Shown here: positions 1 to 8,197 of the stretch, piece after piece
How the letters are laid out: each line of letters starts with the position of its first letter
Position numbering within the stretch: the stretch's first letter is position 1
Source: Allobosea sp. 117
Lineage (GTDB): Bacteria; Pseudomonadota; Alphaproteobacteria; Rhizobiales; Xanthobacteraceae
Assembly (NCBI RefSeq): GCF_000702305.1
Contig: NZ_JNLC01000015.1
Coordinates: 296,001 to 360,000 of the forward strand
Length of the DNA: 64,000 nt
Direction of reading: 5' to 3'
The notes under the pieces: generated by a model
Seen by the model: the letters and a program-made list of their open reading frames with translations, nothing else
Databases searched by the model: none
What the model was told of the DNA's origin: nothing
Program-made: the position numbers and the translations under genes

Positions 1-1
1 G

Positions 2-529
2 GACAGCCCTCCGATCGAGACGCTCGGCGCCATCGACGAGCTGAACAGTTGGATCGGCCTTCTGGTCGCGCTGTCGAGCTCGGAGGACACGCGGGAGGTC
101 TTCACGCTGGTGCAGCACGATCTCTTCGATCTTGGCGCGCAGATCAGCGTGCCCGGAACCCCGCTCCTGTCGCGCGCCCACCTGTCGCGCATCGAGGCGA
201 GCTTCGAGCGGATGAATGCCGAGCTCGGCACGCTGAAGGAATTCATCCTGCCCGGCGGCGCACCGTCCTCCGCCTTCGCACATGTCGCCCGCACCGTGTG
301 CCGGCGGGCCGAGCGGCGCCTGTTCAGCCTCACCCAGCTCGAAGACGGCGCCGACGGATTGGCGCCTCCCGTCGGCGGGGAGCCCCCGGACGAGGACTTC
401 GGCCTCGCCTATCTCAACCGGCTTTCCGATCTCCTGTTCGTCGCGTCGCGGATCGAGAATCGCGCGGACGGCCGGCCCGACGTCCTGTGGGAACGAGGCA
501 AGAGCCTCGGCAGCGGGGTCACGGCCTGA
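2..529 (+). CDS. PduO-type cob(I)alamin adenosyltransferase, 5' end outside window
   Basis: Transfers the adenosyl group of ATP to cob(I)alamin or cob(I)yrinic acid diamide to make coenzyme B12 (family knowledge). The frame is open from base 2, so the N-terminus lies upstream. The visible part starts with a GAIDELNSWIGLL segment, then FILPGG, ARTVCRRAERR and YLNRLSDLLF, all hallmarks of the helical-bundle PduO type. It ends at TGA 527-529. The next codons continue in the same frame into an unrelated MFS remnant, so its downstream neighbourhood is rearranged. The YLNRLSD region forms part of the cobalamin/ATP site in this family, and the C-terminal half looks intact. Confidence 0.88.
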   Translation, partial: DSPPIETLGAIDELNSWIGLLVALSSSEDTREVFTLVQHDLFDLGAQISVPGTPLLSRAHLSRIEASFERMNAELGTLKEFILPGGAPSSAFAHVARTVCRRAERRLFSLTQLEDGADGLAPPVGGEPPDEDFGLAYLNRLSDLLFVASRIENRADGRPDVLWERGKSLGSGVTA

Positions 530-793
530 ACGCTCGAGCTATTCGCCCAGGGGTGCACCTGTGTCCCCCAGTTCTACACGCTACCGCCGGCGATCCTGAG
601 CAACGCGGCAGCGGCGATGGGTCTGGCGGTGGCGAACTCCGTCGGCAGCGTCGCAGGCTTCATCAGCCCCTATCTGCTCGGCTGGATCAAAGATCTGACC
701 GGAAGCACCAATGCCGGGGTGATCGTATTGGCAGGCAACCTTCTCGTCGGCGCGCTGCTCGTATTCGCAAATCCCGCCCGACTGGTGAACCGT
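530..793 (+). pseudogene. C-terminal remnant of an MFS permease (ACS/phthalate-permease type)
   Basis: The frame directly after the adenosyltransferase stop reads QFYTLPPAILSNAAAAMGLAV, then VGSVAGFISPYLLGWIKDLTG and GVIVLAGNLLVGALLVF. This is the last two membrane helices of an anion:cation symporter-type MFS protein. No start and no preceding ten helices are present, and after about base 793 the frame loses all MFS character. An ATG at 617 could give a 109-residue peptide, but nothing supports expression. Read as a decayed fragment left by a deletion that removed the rest of the gene. Confidence 0.7.
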
Positions 794-956
794 TTGCCGC
801 GATCGGCCAAGCGCCTGTTCCGCTCCGGCACCGCTGGTCTCCGTTCGGGATCCTGGCGAAGCCTTACCGGATTACTCTTCGAATCGCGGCTTGAATGCAA
901 ACTGCACTCCAGGCTCGCCGCCGCCCTGTATATCGCCAGGAACTGATCGAAAAACA

Positions 957-977
957 GGCGGGCATTGCATTCCCGCC
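957..977. terminator. Hairpin between MFS remnant and TRAP operon
   Basis: GGCGGG (957-962) pairs with CCCGCC (972-977) over a 9-nt loop, flanked by GAAAAAC on the left and CGTTT on the right. The short A and T runs could make it a weak bidirectional terminator that insulates the TRAP operon from upstream transcription. Confidence 0.45.
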
Positions 978-1038
978 CGTTTGACGTGATTTTGGGCATA
1001 TGTAAAGCTTTTCACGCGTGAGGTGGAGAGCGAAAACG

Positions 1039-1587
1039 ATGCAGTTGTTCATGCGGGCGGTTGATCACCTCAATCGGGTGCTGCGCCATCTGGTCGGCGC
1101 CATGCTCGGGGTCATGGTTGTCGTCGTCGCGACCCAGATCGTGGTGCGCTTCGTGTTGCCACCGCTCGGAATCAACGCCTCGGCGCCCTGGTCGGAAGAA
1201 CTGGCGCGCTATCTGATGATCTGGTGCATCTTCATCGGGGCGGCCGTCGCGGCCCGGGCGGGCGATCTGATCGCCGTGGAAACGCTCCCCGACGCACTGC
1301 CCGCGCGCTGGAGCCTTGTCGTCCGGAATGCGGCGCTGATCACGACCGTCGGCTTCCTCGTGGCCCTCATCTGGCTCGGTCTGCGCTGGGTCGAGTTCGG
1401 CGCGGGCGAGACCTCGACCGTGATGAACCTGCCGATGTCCTGGGTGTATGCGGCGCTGCCGATCGGCTCCGGCTTCGCCATCGTCAACCTCGTCGCCCGC
1501 TTCCTCGATCTCAACTTCGATGCCGCGCGCCGGCGCGCACTGATGCGTCACGCGCCATCCGTCACGGAAGGCGACGCACTCGTCTAG
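1039..1587 (+). CDS. dctQ: TRAP transporter small permease (DctQ-like)
   Basis: Small membrane subunit of a TRAP transporter, a Na+-driven, binding-protein-dependent importer of carboxylates or sugar acids. The protein is 182 residues with four predicted membrane helices and the family segment WSEELARYLMIWCIFIGAA in the second. ATG 1039 is chosen because AGGTGGAG (1021-1028) is well placed as ribosome-binding site. A GTG at 1018 would put that site inside the gene. It is followed by DctM after 57 bases and then DctP, the standard Q-M-P order. The substrate cannot be read from the sequence. Confidence 0.9.
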   Translation: MQLFMRAVDHLNRVLRHLVGAMLGVMVVVVATQIVVRFVLPPLGINASAPWSEELARYLMIWCIFIGAAVAARAGDLIAVETLPDALPARWSLVVRNAALITTVGFLVALIWLGLRWVEFGAGETSTVMNLPMSWVYAALPIGSGFAIVNLVARFLDLNFDAARRRALMRHAPSVTEGDALV

Positions 1588-1644
1588 CGCCCTTCGGCCT
1601 CGCTCGAACCGGATACGAACTCCAATGCCGAAGGGATTGCGGGC

Positions 1645-2910
1645 ATGCTGATGTCAGCGACCATGGCGGTGACGCTCGCGCTGAGCGTTCCGATCTTCGT
1701 CGTCATGGGCCTTTGCGCGGTCGTCATGCTGCGAAGCCGGGGCATCGACCTGATAAGCGTGCCCCAGAACGTTTTCGAGGCACTGGATTCCTTTGCGCTC
1801 ATGGCGGTGCCGTTCTACGTGCTCGCCGGCAATCTGATGAAGACCGGGGGCATCTCGAGGCGCCTGATCGCTCTGGCCATCGCTCTGGTCGGCTGGATCA
1901 GAGGCGGCGTCGGCGCCGCCTCCGTACTGACCTGCATGTTCTTCTCGACCATGTCCGGCTCGTCCTCGGCGACCACCGCGGCGGTTGGCGGAACCATGAT
2001 TCCCGCAATGGAGACCAAGGGCTATCCGAAGCCCTTCGCGGCCGCGCTCGTCGCGGTCGGCGGCGAGCTCGGCGCCATCATCCCGCCTTCGCTGCCGATG
2101 GTCATCTACGGTCTCGTGGCGAATGCCTCGATCGGCGCCCTGTTCATCGCCGGTATCCTGCCAGGCATCTTCATCGGCCTGTCGCTGATCGCGACGGTCT
2201 GCGTCATGGCCAAGATCCAGGGCTTCGACGAGATCAAGCGCGTGTCGCCGCGCGAATGGCTGCGCAACGTGATCCCCGTCGCCCTGGATGCCAGCCTCGC
2301 GCTGCTCATGCCCGTCATCATCCTCGGCGGCATCTATTCCGGCGCGTTCACGGCCACGGAGGCCTCGGTGGTAGCGGTCGTCTACGGCTTCGTCGTAGGC
2401 GCCTTCGTCTATCGGGAGATCGGCTGGCGCGACCTGATCCAGATCCTCAACGATTCGGCGATCATGACCGGCATGGTGATGCTGATCGTCGCCTTCGCCG
2501 CCTTGTTCGGCTACGCGCTGACGGTCGATCGCATCCCGCAATATTTCGGCCAGCTCATCGCCGAGGTGGCGAGCGGCCCGATCATGTTCATGCTGCTGGT
2601 GAACGTGCTGCTGTTCGTGGTCGGCACCTTCATGGAGGCGCTGGCCACCATCCTGATTCTCGGCCCGATCCTGGCGCCCATCGCGGCCGGCTACGGCATC
2701 GATCCGGTGCATTTCGGCATCATCATGATCGTCAATGTGGCGACCGGCATGGTGACGCCGCCGGTCGCCGTGAACCTGACGATCGCAAGTCAGATCTCCG
2801 GCGTCTCGATGGACGCCATGACCAGGCCGCTCCTGGTCTTCCTCGCCGTTCTGACGATCGACGTGCTGATCATCAGCTTCGTTCCAGCGATCTCGCTCGC
2901 GCTGCTCTGA
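1645..2910 (+). CDS. dctM: TRAP transporter large permease (DctM-like)
   Basis: Large 12-helix permease that couples solute import to a sodium gradient. The 421 residues are typical for the family. Diagnostic segments are MSGSSSATTAAVGGTMIP around residue 110, AIIPPSLPMVIYG near 147 and NVATGMVTPPVAVNL near 370. The start is ATG 1645, or ATG 1651 two codons on, preceded by GAAGGG. It lies between dctQ and dctP and is probably cotranscribed with both. Confidence 0.93.
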   Translation: MLMSATMAVTLALSVPIFVVMGLCAVVMLRSRGIDLISVPQNVFEALDSFALMAVPFYVLAGNLMKTGGISRRLIALAIALVGWIRGGVGAASVLTCMFFSTMSGSSSATTAAVGGTMIPAMETKGYPKPFAAALVAVGGELGAIIPPSLPMVIYGLVANASIGALFIAGILPGIFIGLSLIATVCVMAKIQGFDEIKRVSPREWLRNVIPVALDASLALLMPVIILGGIYSGAFTATEASVVAVVYGFVVGAFVYREIGWRDLIQILNDSAIMTGMVMLIVAFAALFGYALTVDRIPQYFGQLIAEVASGPIMFMLLVNVLLFVVGTFMEALATILILGPILAPIAAGYGIDPVHFGIIMIVNVATGMVTPPVAVNLTIASQISGVSMDAMTRPLLVFLAVLTIDVLIISFVPAISLALL

Positions 2911-2982
2911 ACAGCCAGCGCGCTCAGGATTCCACCGGCCCCGGCCTTCCCGGGAAGCAATCAACAGAAGAGGACGAACGAC

Positions 2983-3966
2983 ATGAAATTCAAGCTCGCC
3001 TGTTCCCTCGCGGTGTCATGTCTGCTCGCGCTGCCCCACGCGGCCGGAGCGCAGACGATCGAACTCTCGGCGGGCCATACGCTGACGACGTCGAGCCATT
3101 ATCACGCCGCGGCCGCCAAGATGGCCGAGCTCGTTGCCGCCAAGTCCAACGGCCAGATCAAGATCAACATCTTCCCTGGCTCTCAGCTCGGCGGCGAGGT
3201 CAAGATGATCCAGTCGGCCCGCACCGGCACCCAGGACATCGTCGTCACCGGTGAAGCGCCGGTGGAAAACGTTGTAAAGGATTACACCGTCTTCTCGTTC
3301 CCCTATCTGTTCAGCAACCTGGATCAGGCGAACTCGGTGCTGCAGGGGCCCATCGGCAAGGAGATGCTCGATCTGCTGCCGAAGTACAATCTGGTCGGCC
3401 TCGGCTTCATCTCGGCGCTGGAGCGCAACATCTTCACCAACGGCAAGGTGATCAAGAGCGCGGCCGACATGAAGGGCCTGAAGATCCGCGTGATCCAGGG
3501 GCCGGGCTATGTGAAGGCGTATGAGGCTCTGGGCTCGCAGCCCACGCCCATGGCCTACACCGAGCTTTACACCGCGTTGCAGAACGGCGCCGTCGATGCG
3601 GCCGAGAACTCGCCCGACGTGTTCCTGCAGGATCGCTTCGTCGAGGTCTCGAAGACCTATTCGATGGCGAAGATCATGTACATGCCGGCGCTCATCATCA
3701 TGTCCAAGGCGAAGTTCGATTCCCTTTCGCCCGAGCATCAGGCGATCCTTCGCGAAGCCGCCGCGGAAGCCGTGACCTTCGCTATAGCCCACTACAAGAA
3801 GGACTATGCGGACAGCCTCGCGGCAATGCAGTCCAAGAACATCCAGATCATCGAGCCGGACCTCGCCTCGTTCCACGCCACGGGCGCGTCGGTCCACGAG
3901 AAGCTGCTCGCCGACTTCCCGCAGGCCAAGCCGTGGTTCGAGAAGATCAAGGCCGCGACGAAGTAG
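2983..3966 (+). CDS. dctP: TRAP transporter solute-binding protein (DctP-like)
   Basis: Periplasmic receptor that delivers solute to DctQM. The 327-residue precursor has a signal peptide with cleavage likely after about residue 23-24 (AAGA/QT). Family motifs follow: FPGSQLGGE, the GLKIRV segment carrying the arginine that binds the substrate carboxylate, and YTELYTALQNGAVDAAE. AGAGGAC precedes the ATG. A strong inverted repeat lies just after the stop. The nearby SDR gene suggests a hydroxy acid or sugar-acid substrate, which is an inference only. Confidence 0.92.
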   Translation: MKFKLACSLAVSCLLALPHAAGAQTIELSAGHTLTTSSHYHAAAAKMAELVAAKSNGQIKINIFPGSQLGGEVKMIQSARTGTQDIVVTGEAPVENVVKDYTVFSFPYLFSNLDQANSVLQGPIGKEMLDLLPKYNLVGLGFISALERNIFTNGKVIKSAADMKGLKIRVIQGPGYVKAYEALGSQPTPMAYTELYTALQNGAVDAAENSPDVFLQDRFVEVSKTYSMAKIMYMPALIIMSKAKFDSLSPEHQAILREAAAEAVTFAIAHYKKDYADSLAAMQSKNIQIIEPDLASFHATGASVHEKLLADFPQAKPWFEKIKAATK

Positions 3967-3982
3967 ACGGTTCCCGAGAATG

Positions 3983-4008
3983 GGTCACGGCCAGACCGGG
4001 CCGTGACC
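3983..4008 (+). repeat. 10-bp perfect inverted repeat after dctP
   Basis: GGTCACGGCC (3983-3992) pairs perfectly with GGCCGTGACC (3999-4008) over a 6-nt loop. No T-run follows, so it is more likely an mRNA 3'-end protector that raises dctP expression than a terminator. Similar hairpins follow four other binding-protein genes here. Confidence 0.6.
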
Positions 4009-4061
4009 GCTCCGTCCGCACGGCTGGCCGTGCTCATCCGTATGCGCAGAGGATCGATCGA

Positions 4062-4802
4062 ATGGCCATCATAGTTGCGACAGGCTCCGGAAGCGGTATC
4101 GGCGCAGCCTCGCTCCGGCGACTGGTGAAAGCGGGTGACAGGGTGCTTGTCCATGCCAAGGATAACAAGGCCGGCGTCGAGGCCGTTGCCCGCGAGATGC
4201 AGGAGCGGGACGCGGAGGCCACCACCGCGCTTGTGGACCTCGCCCTGCCAGGAGCCGGGAAAGCGCTCATCGAGCAGGCGGTGGAAACCTTCGGCGGGCT
4301 CGACACCATCATCCACGCGGCCGGCTTTCCGGTTCGCGCTCAGGTCGGTGCGGCGGTTCGCGAGGATTTTGATGGAGCCTTCGGCGCCATCACGCTCAGC
4401 CTGTTCGAGCTCACATCGACCGGCATGCCTTATCTGCAGAAGTCGCGATCGGGCCGCATCGTCGCGGTGAGCACCCACAACGCCCATGTTTTTCGGAACG
4501 ATTATCCGGTCTATCCGGTGTCCGGAGCGGTCAAGGCGGCGCTGGAGGTGTTTGCGCGGGCTCTCGCGATTCAGCTCGCGCCACAGGGCATCACGGTCAA
4601 CGTGGTGGCACCCGGCCTGATCCGTAAGGAACATGGCGAGCCGTTCCTCAGTCCCAAGGAATGGGCGGAGTTTCCGCGCGTGATTCCGATGGGCCGGATC
4701 GGCGAGCCCGACGAAGTCGGCGCGATGATCGCCTTTCTCGCATCCGAGGCCGCATCCTACATCACCGGGCAGGTCATTCATGTGAATGGCGGCCTGTGCT
4801 GA
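4062..4802 (+). CDS. Short-chain dehydrogenase/reductase-like protein without the YxxxK tyrosine
   Basis: A 246-residue Rossmann protein of the classical SDR fold: TGSGSGIG nucleotide motif at residues 7-14, HAAG in place of NNAG near 85, catalytic-type Ser137, GITVNVVAPGLI near 177-187 and a C-terminal VNGG. Where classical members have YxxxK the sequence reads SGAVK at 154-158: Lys158 is present but residue 154 is Ser. Tyr148 and Tyr151 lie nearby but out of register. The enzyme may therefore be altered or use another residue. ATG 4062 is preceded by CAGAGGA. It lies 96 bases after dctP in the same direction and probably acts on, or senses, the imported acid. Confidence 0.85.
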   Translation: MAIIVATGSGSGIGAASLRRLVKAGDRVLVHAKDNKAGVEAVAREMQERDAEATTALVDLALPGAGKALIEQAVETFGGLDTIIHAAGFPVRAQVGAAVREDFDGAFGAITLSLFELTSTGMPYLQKSRSGRIVAVSTHNAHVFRNDYPVYPVSGAVKAALEVFARALAIQLAPQGITVNVVAPGLIRKEHGEPFLSPKEWAEFPRVIPMGRIGEPDEVGAMIAFLASEAASYITGQVIHVNGGLC

Positions 4803-4835
4803 CGGCCATCATATCCACGATCGGCGCAAGGCGAA

Positions 4836-4850
4836 GATCACGTCGTGATC
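4836..4850. terminator. Small palindrome between converging genes
   Basis: GATCAC-GTC-GTGATC lies in the 72-base gap between the SDR gene and the converging HlyD gene. It could form a short hairpin on either transcript. No T-run is present, so terminator function is weakly supported. Confidence 0.25.
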
Positions 4851-4874
4851 CGGTTGCCGAGAGCAGGCCTTCCT

Positions 4875-5867
4875 TCAGGGGGACTCTCGGCCGCCGCTCC
4901 TGTCGAGGAATGCCGTCATGCCGGGCTGCATCTCCGGCGTCGGACCGAGCGGCTCCAGCCTGAGCCGAAAGGAGTTGAGGTCGTGCTCGCCGACCGCTCT
5001 GGCAGCCCGCCAGGTTGCGAATTCGCCCAGGGGCCGAAGCTCGGTAACGATGGCGTCGATGGGCGTTCCCGCGACACGCAGGTGCGTCCGGCCGCCGATC
5101 GTCAGCTCGCGCAACTCGTCCTCGCGGAGGGTTAGGGCGATCCAGAGACGGCCGTCGTCCGGAACGAAGGTCAGCACAGGCTTGCCGGGAACGAGAACCT
5201 CGCCGGGCTCCGCCACCCTCATTCCAACGGTGCCGGCGACGGGCGCTGTCAGCCGCGTCTTTTCGAGCCGGGTCCTGGCATCTTCGACACCGGCCTCGGC
5301 AAGGGCGACCCTGGAATCGGCAAGCGCCCTCTCCTCGGTCGTCGGGCCGTTCCGGGCGGCGGTGAGCTGCGCCTGCTTCAGATCGAGATTGGCGAGCGCC
5401 TTGGCGAGAGAGGCATCGCTCTCGTCGAGCTGCGCCCGGCTGCTGAAGCCGCGGCCCGCAAGCGCGGCGACGCGGGCATTCTGCTGCCGTGCTAGGGTCA
5501 GATTGGCGTCCGCCGTACGAACGGCCTCGGCGGCGATGTCCAGCTCCTCGGCCCTGACGCCGGCATAGACGTGCTCCCGCTCCGCGCGAGCGCTCGCCAG
5601 CTCCGCCTCCGCCTCGCCGACAGCGGCGACGAGGTCCGGATTGTCGATCGTCGCCAGGAGATCGCCTTTGGCGACCCACTGACCGGGCGCGACCGCAATC
5701 TGCGCGAGCCGGCCGTTGATTTCAGGGGCGATGCGGATCTCGGTCTGCCGCACCGTGCCGGCGATCGGAGCCGGCGCCGGTGCCGCAAGCTTCAAGCTGA
5801 AGGCAAGGACAGCGGCGAGCCCCGCGCCCGCGATCGCGACGGCTATTATCCCGATGCGCCCGCTCAT
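4875..5867 (-). CDS. HlyD-family membrane fusion protein, copy A
   Basis: Periplasmic adaptor that links an inner-membrane exporter to the outer membrane. The 330 residues hold one N-terminal membrane anchor (about 4-28), a biotinyl-lipoyl half-motif (APGQWVAKGDLLATIDNPDL), a long alpha-helical hairpin rich in Ala and Glu, and the second half-motif (TAPVAGTVGMRVAEPGEVL). The start at 5867 overlaps the stop of the permease gene as ATGA and has GGAGGGCAC upstream. A further in-frame extension to 5909 would lie inside the permease gene. It is the third gene of an efflux operon that also encodes a second, only distantly similar HlyD protein. Confidence 0.85.
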   Translation of the reverse strand: MSGRIGIIAVAIAGAGLAAVLAFSLKLAAPAPAPIAGTVRQTEIRIAPEINGRLAQIAVAPGQWVAKGDLLATIDNPDLVAAVGEAEAELASARAEREHVYAGVRAEELDIAAEAVRTADANLTLARQQNARVAALAGRGFSSRAQLDESDASLAKALANLDLKQAQLTAARNGPTTEERALADSRVALAEAGVEDARTRLEKTRLTAPVAGTVGMRVAEPGEVLVPGKPVLTFVPDDGRLWIALTLREDELRELTIGGRTHLRVAGTPIDAIVTELRPLGEFATWRAARAVGEHDLNSFRLRLEPLGPTPEMQPGMTAFLDRSGGRESP

Positions 5868-8197
5868 CGGGTGCCCTCCCCCCTCGTCCAGGACGCGGAG
5901 ACGAGGCAAGCGAGCAGGCCATAGACGCCGACGAGAACCCAGAGGCTCATCCAGTCGCGCCAGACATCCGCGATCGTGGCGCCCATCTGATTGACCCGGA
6001 CCAGCGCATCGATGCCGAAGGTCGACGGAATTGCCGCGCTCGCCGCGCGCAGGATCGGCGGTATCGCCTCCGGCGGCCAGGCGACACCGACAAGGAAGAA
6101 CAGCGGCATGCCGAGACTGATCAGCATGATGACAGCCGTCTCGCGCCGCCTCGCCAGCATGCCGACGAACTGCCCGAGCAGGCTCACCGAAAGGATGAAA
6201 GGCACGGCGAGCACGAGCAGGTCGAGGACGTGCCGGCTCGCGGCATAGCCATAGATGCGTGGCAGCACGACGAGATAGAGCGCGTAGGCGGGCAGTGCCA
6301 GGGCGAGATGGGCGAGCGTCTGGCCGACGAGGGCGGCGGGGCGCCCTCTGCGGCGGCGTGCCTCGGCGCCGCCCTGCGCATGGGTGACGCCCCCGAGCGT
6401 CGCGACGCCCATCAGGAGCGACTGCTGCAGGATCAGGATGAAGGCGGCGGGCACGACATAGGACGCATAGCTTCCCGTCGGATTGAACAGCGGCTCGCTC
6501 AGATACTCGACCGGGGACGTGCGCGCGAGCGCTGCATGGTAGAGGCTGCCGTCCGGCCGCGCGGTGCGCACCTGCAGTTCGGCCGAGACCGCGGCGGTCG
6601 CTTCCAGCACGCCCTGCGTCGCACGGTTGTAGAGCAGGAAATAGGCGGAATCGACGAATGCCGGGAGGCGCGCCGGCTGGCCCTTCAGAACGTCGCGCTC
6701 GGTGCCCGCCGGAATGCTCACGACGCCGAACACTTCGCGACGTGCGATCGCCTCCTGCGCCCCGACGAGGTTGAGGGGCCGCGCCGCGACCGCGGTCGCC
6801 TCATGAGCATCGAGCGCCTCGACGATGGCGCGGCTCATTTCCGAATTGTCGTCATCGACGACAGCGACCGGAATGTCGCGGATGAGCTGCCCGACATAGG
6901 GCTGCGGATAGAGCGCCGCATAGAGAAGCGGCCCTATGACGATAAGCCCGAATGCCCCGGAATCCCGCAGCACCCGGCCATATTCGGCCGAAAACGCGCG
7001 CGCCACGGTCGGGCGGCCGGAGATGGGAATGGCGGGCTGAGGTGCTGGCCTTGGTGGCGGATCGCGCAGAACGCTTCGCGCCCGCAGCCATGCAAGGCAG
7101 AACAGCGCTCCCGCGAGGCCGGCCAGCATCAGGAAGGGTTCAAGCGAGTAGCGCGCAGGCACCCCGCGCGCCGCCTGGTCGAACAGGATCTGGACGTACC
7201 AGCGAAGCGGCAGCATCGCGCCCCACGCCCGTCCGAAGGTTCCCATGCCCAGAATGGGAAAGCCCACGCCGGCAAAGCCGAAGGCGGGGGAGCAGACGAT
7301 GCCGGTCAGCGTGAGCCCCACGGCAAGATTGCGGACGAGGAGGACGAACAGTGCGCCGAGCGACAGATAGGCGGTGACGAGCAGCAGCGCGGAAGCGGCG
7401 ACGAGGATCGGATCACCCCTGAAGGGAATACCGAAAATGCCGTGAAGAACACCGAACCCGCCCGCCATCATCAGCGCGAAGATGCCGAGGTAGGGCGCAA
7501 GCTTGCCGATCATCGCCGCCAGCGGCCGACCGCCCGACACGCTCATCCACTCGCGCACATCCCGGCGTCGCCCGAACTCGGAGCCGACGGAAAAGGCACC
7601 CGAAATGGCAACCATGACATGAAGAACGGTGGGCATGACGGCGCGGAGCAGGAACTGCACGTAATTCAGCGCCGGATTGCTCAGCACGTACTGCTCGATC
7701 ACGAGCGAACCGGGCGTGAAGGAACGTGTGGAGGACGCCGGTCGCGGCAGTGCCGCCGCGGCGCTCGCGACGGCCGCCTGGATACCGCTCGCGGCGATGT
7801 TGCCGGGCGTGAAGAACTGCCGGTTATAGAGCCCGACCAGTTGCGGCCGCCGGCCGGCGAGGAGATCACGTTCGAAATTCTCCGGGATATAGACCGCTGC
7901 GATCGCCGCCCCTGAACGGATCGCGTACATGGCGCCATTGAGGTCCGACGAGCGCATCGCGACATCGACACCCGGAGCCGCGCTGATCGCCTGGATGAAC
8001 TCTGCGGAGGTGGCCGAGCGGTCGGCATCGACGACGTCGATGCGCAGCCCCCGGATCACGGCGTTGCTGAAGGTTCCCGCAAGCAGGGTGAAGGCGAGCA
8101 GCGGCATCGCCAGCACCAGCAGCAGCGCGACGATATCCGTGCGGATCCAGTCGACCTCGCGGGCGGCAACCGCCGTGATGCCGGTGCGCGGCATCAT
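5864..8197 (-). CDS. Duplicated ABC-2-type export permease
   Basis: The 777 residues contain two ABC-2 membrane modules in tandem. Each has an N-terminal helix, a long extracytoplasmic domain, and a five-helix bundle: first near residues 10-370, second near 410-770. The two soluble domains share the pattern VVD-D-(S) early on, as in the YhgE/YbhS/YbhR class. The start is set by ATGATG at 8197, where ATG overlaps the TGA of the upstream HlyD gene; the second ATG (8194) is the alternative. It is translationally coupled to both HlyD genes. No ATP-binding subunit is encoded nearby or fused, so an ATPase must be supplied from elsewhere or the protein works differently. Likely role: export of a toxic or lipophilic compound. 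Confidence 0.8.
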   Translation of the reverse strand: MMPRTGITAVAAREVDWIRTDIVALLLVLAMPLLAFTLLAGTFSNAVIRGLRIDVVDADRSATSAEFIQAISAAPGVDVAMRSSDLNGAMYAIRSGAAIAAVYIPENFERDLLAGRRPQLVGLYNRQFFTPGNIAASGIQAAVASAAAALPRPASSTRSFTPGSLVIEQYVLSNPALNYVQFLLRAVMPTVLHVMVAISGAFSVGSEFGRRRDVREWMSVSGGRPLAAMIGKLAPYLGIFALMMAGGFGVLHGIFGIPFRGDPILVAASALLLVTAYLSLGALFVLLVRNLAVGLTLTGIVCSPAFGFAGVGFPILGMGTFGRAWGAMLPLRWYVQILFDQAARGVPARYSLEPFLMLAGLAGALFCLAWLRARSVLRDPPPRPAPQPAIPISGRPTVARAFSAEYGRVLRDSGAFGLIVIGPLLYAALYPQPYVGQLIRDIPVAVVDDDNSEMSRAIVEALDAHEATAVAARPLNLVGAQEAIARREVFGVVSIPAGTERDVLKGQPARLPAFVDSAYFLLYNRATQGVLEATAAVSAELQVRTARPDGSLYHAALARTSPVEYLSEPLFNPTGSYASYVVPAAFILILQQSLLMGVATLGGVTHAQGGAEARRRRGRPAALVGQTLAHLALALPAYALYLVVLPRIYGYAASRHVLDLLVLAVPFILSVSLLGQFVGMLARRRETAVIMLISLGMPLFFLVGVAWPPEAIPPILRAASAAIPSTFGIDALVRVNQMGATIADVWRDWMSLWVLVGVYGLLACLVSASWTRGEGTR

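Noticed and set aside
995-1008. GG-N10-GC spacing upstream of dctQ, a possible sigma-54 promoter.
   Set aside because: Only the invariant GG and GC fit. The CACG and TT positions of the consensus are wrong, unlike the site at 45635-45651.
6230-7915. A 561-codon open frame antisense to the ABC-2 permease gene, and similar long antisense frames at 1654-2964 and 60792-62612.
   Set aside because: Rich in Arg, Gly, His and Asp, no domain, and opposite well-supported genes. Typical of high-GC antisense frames.
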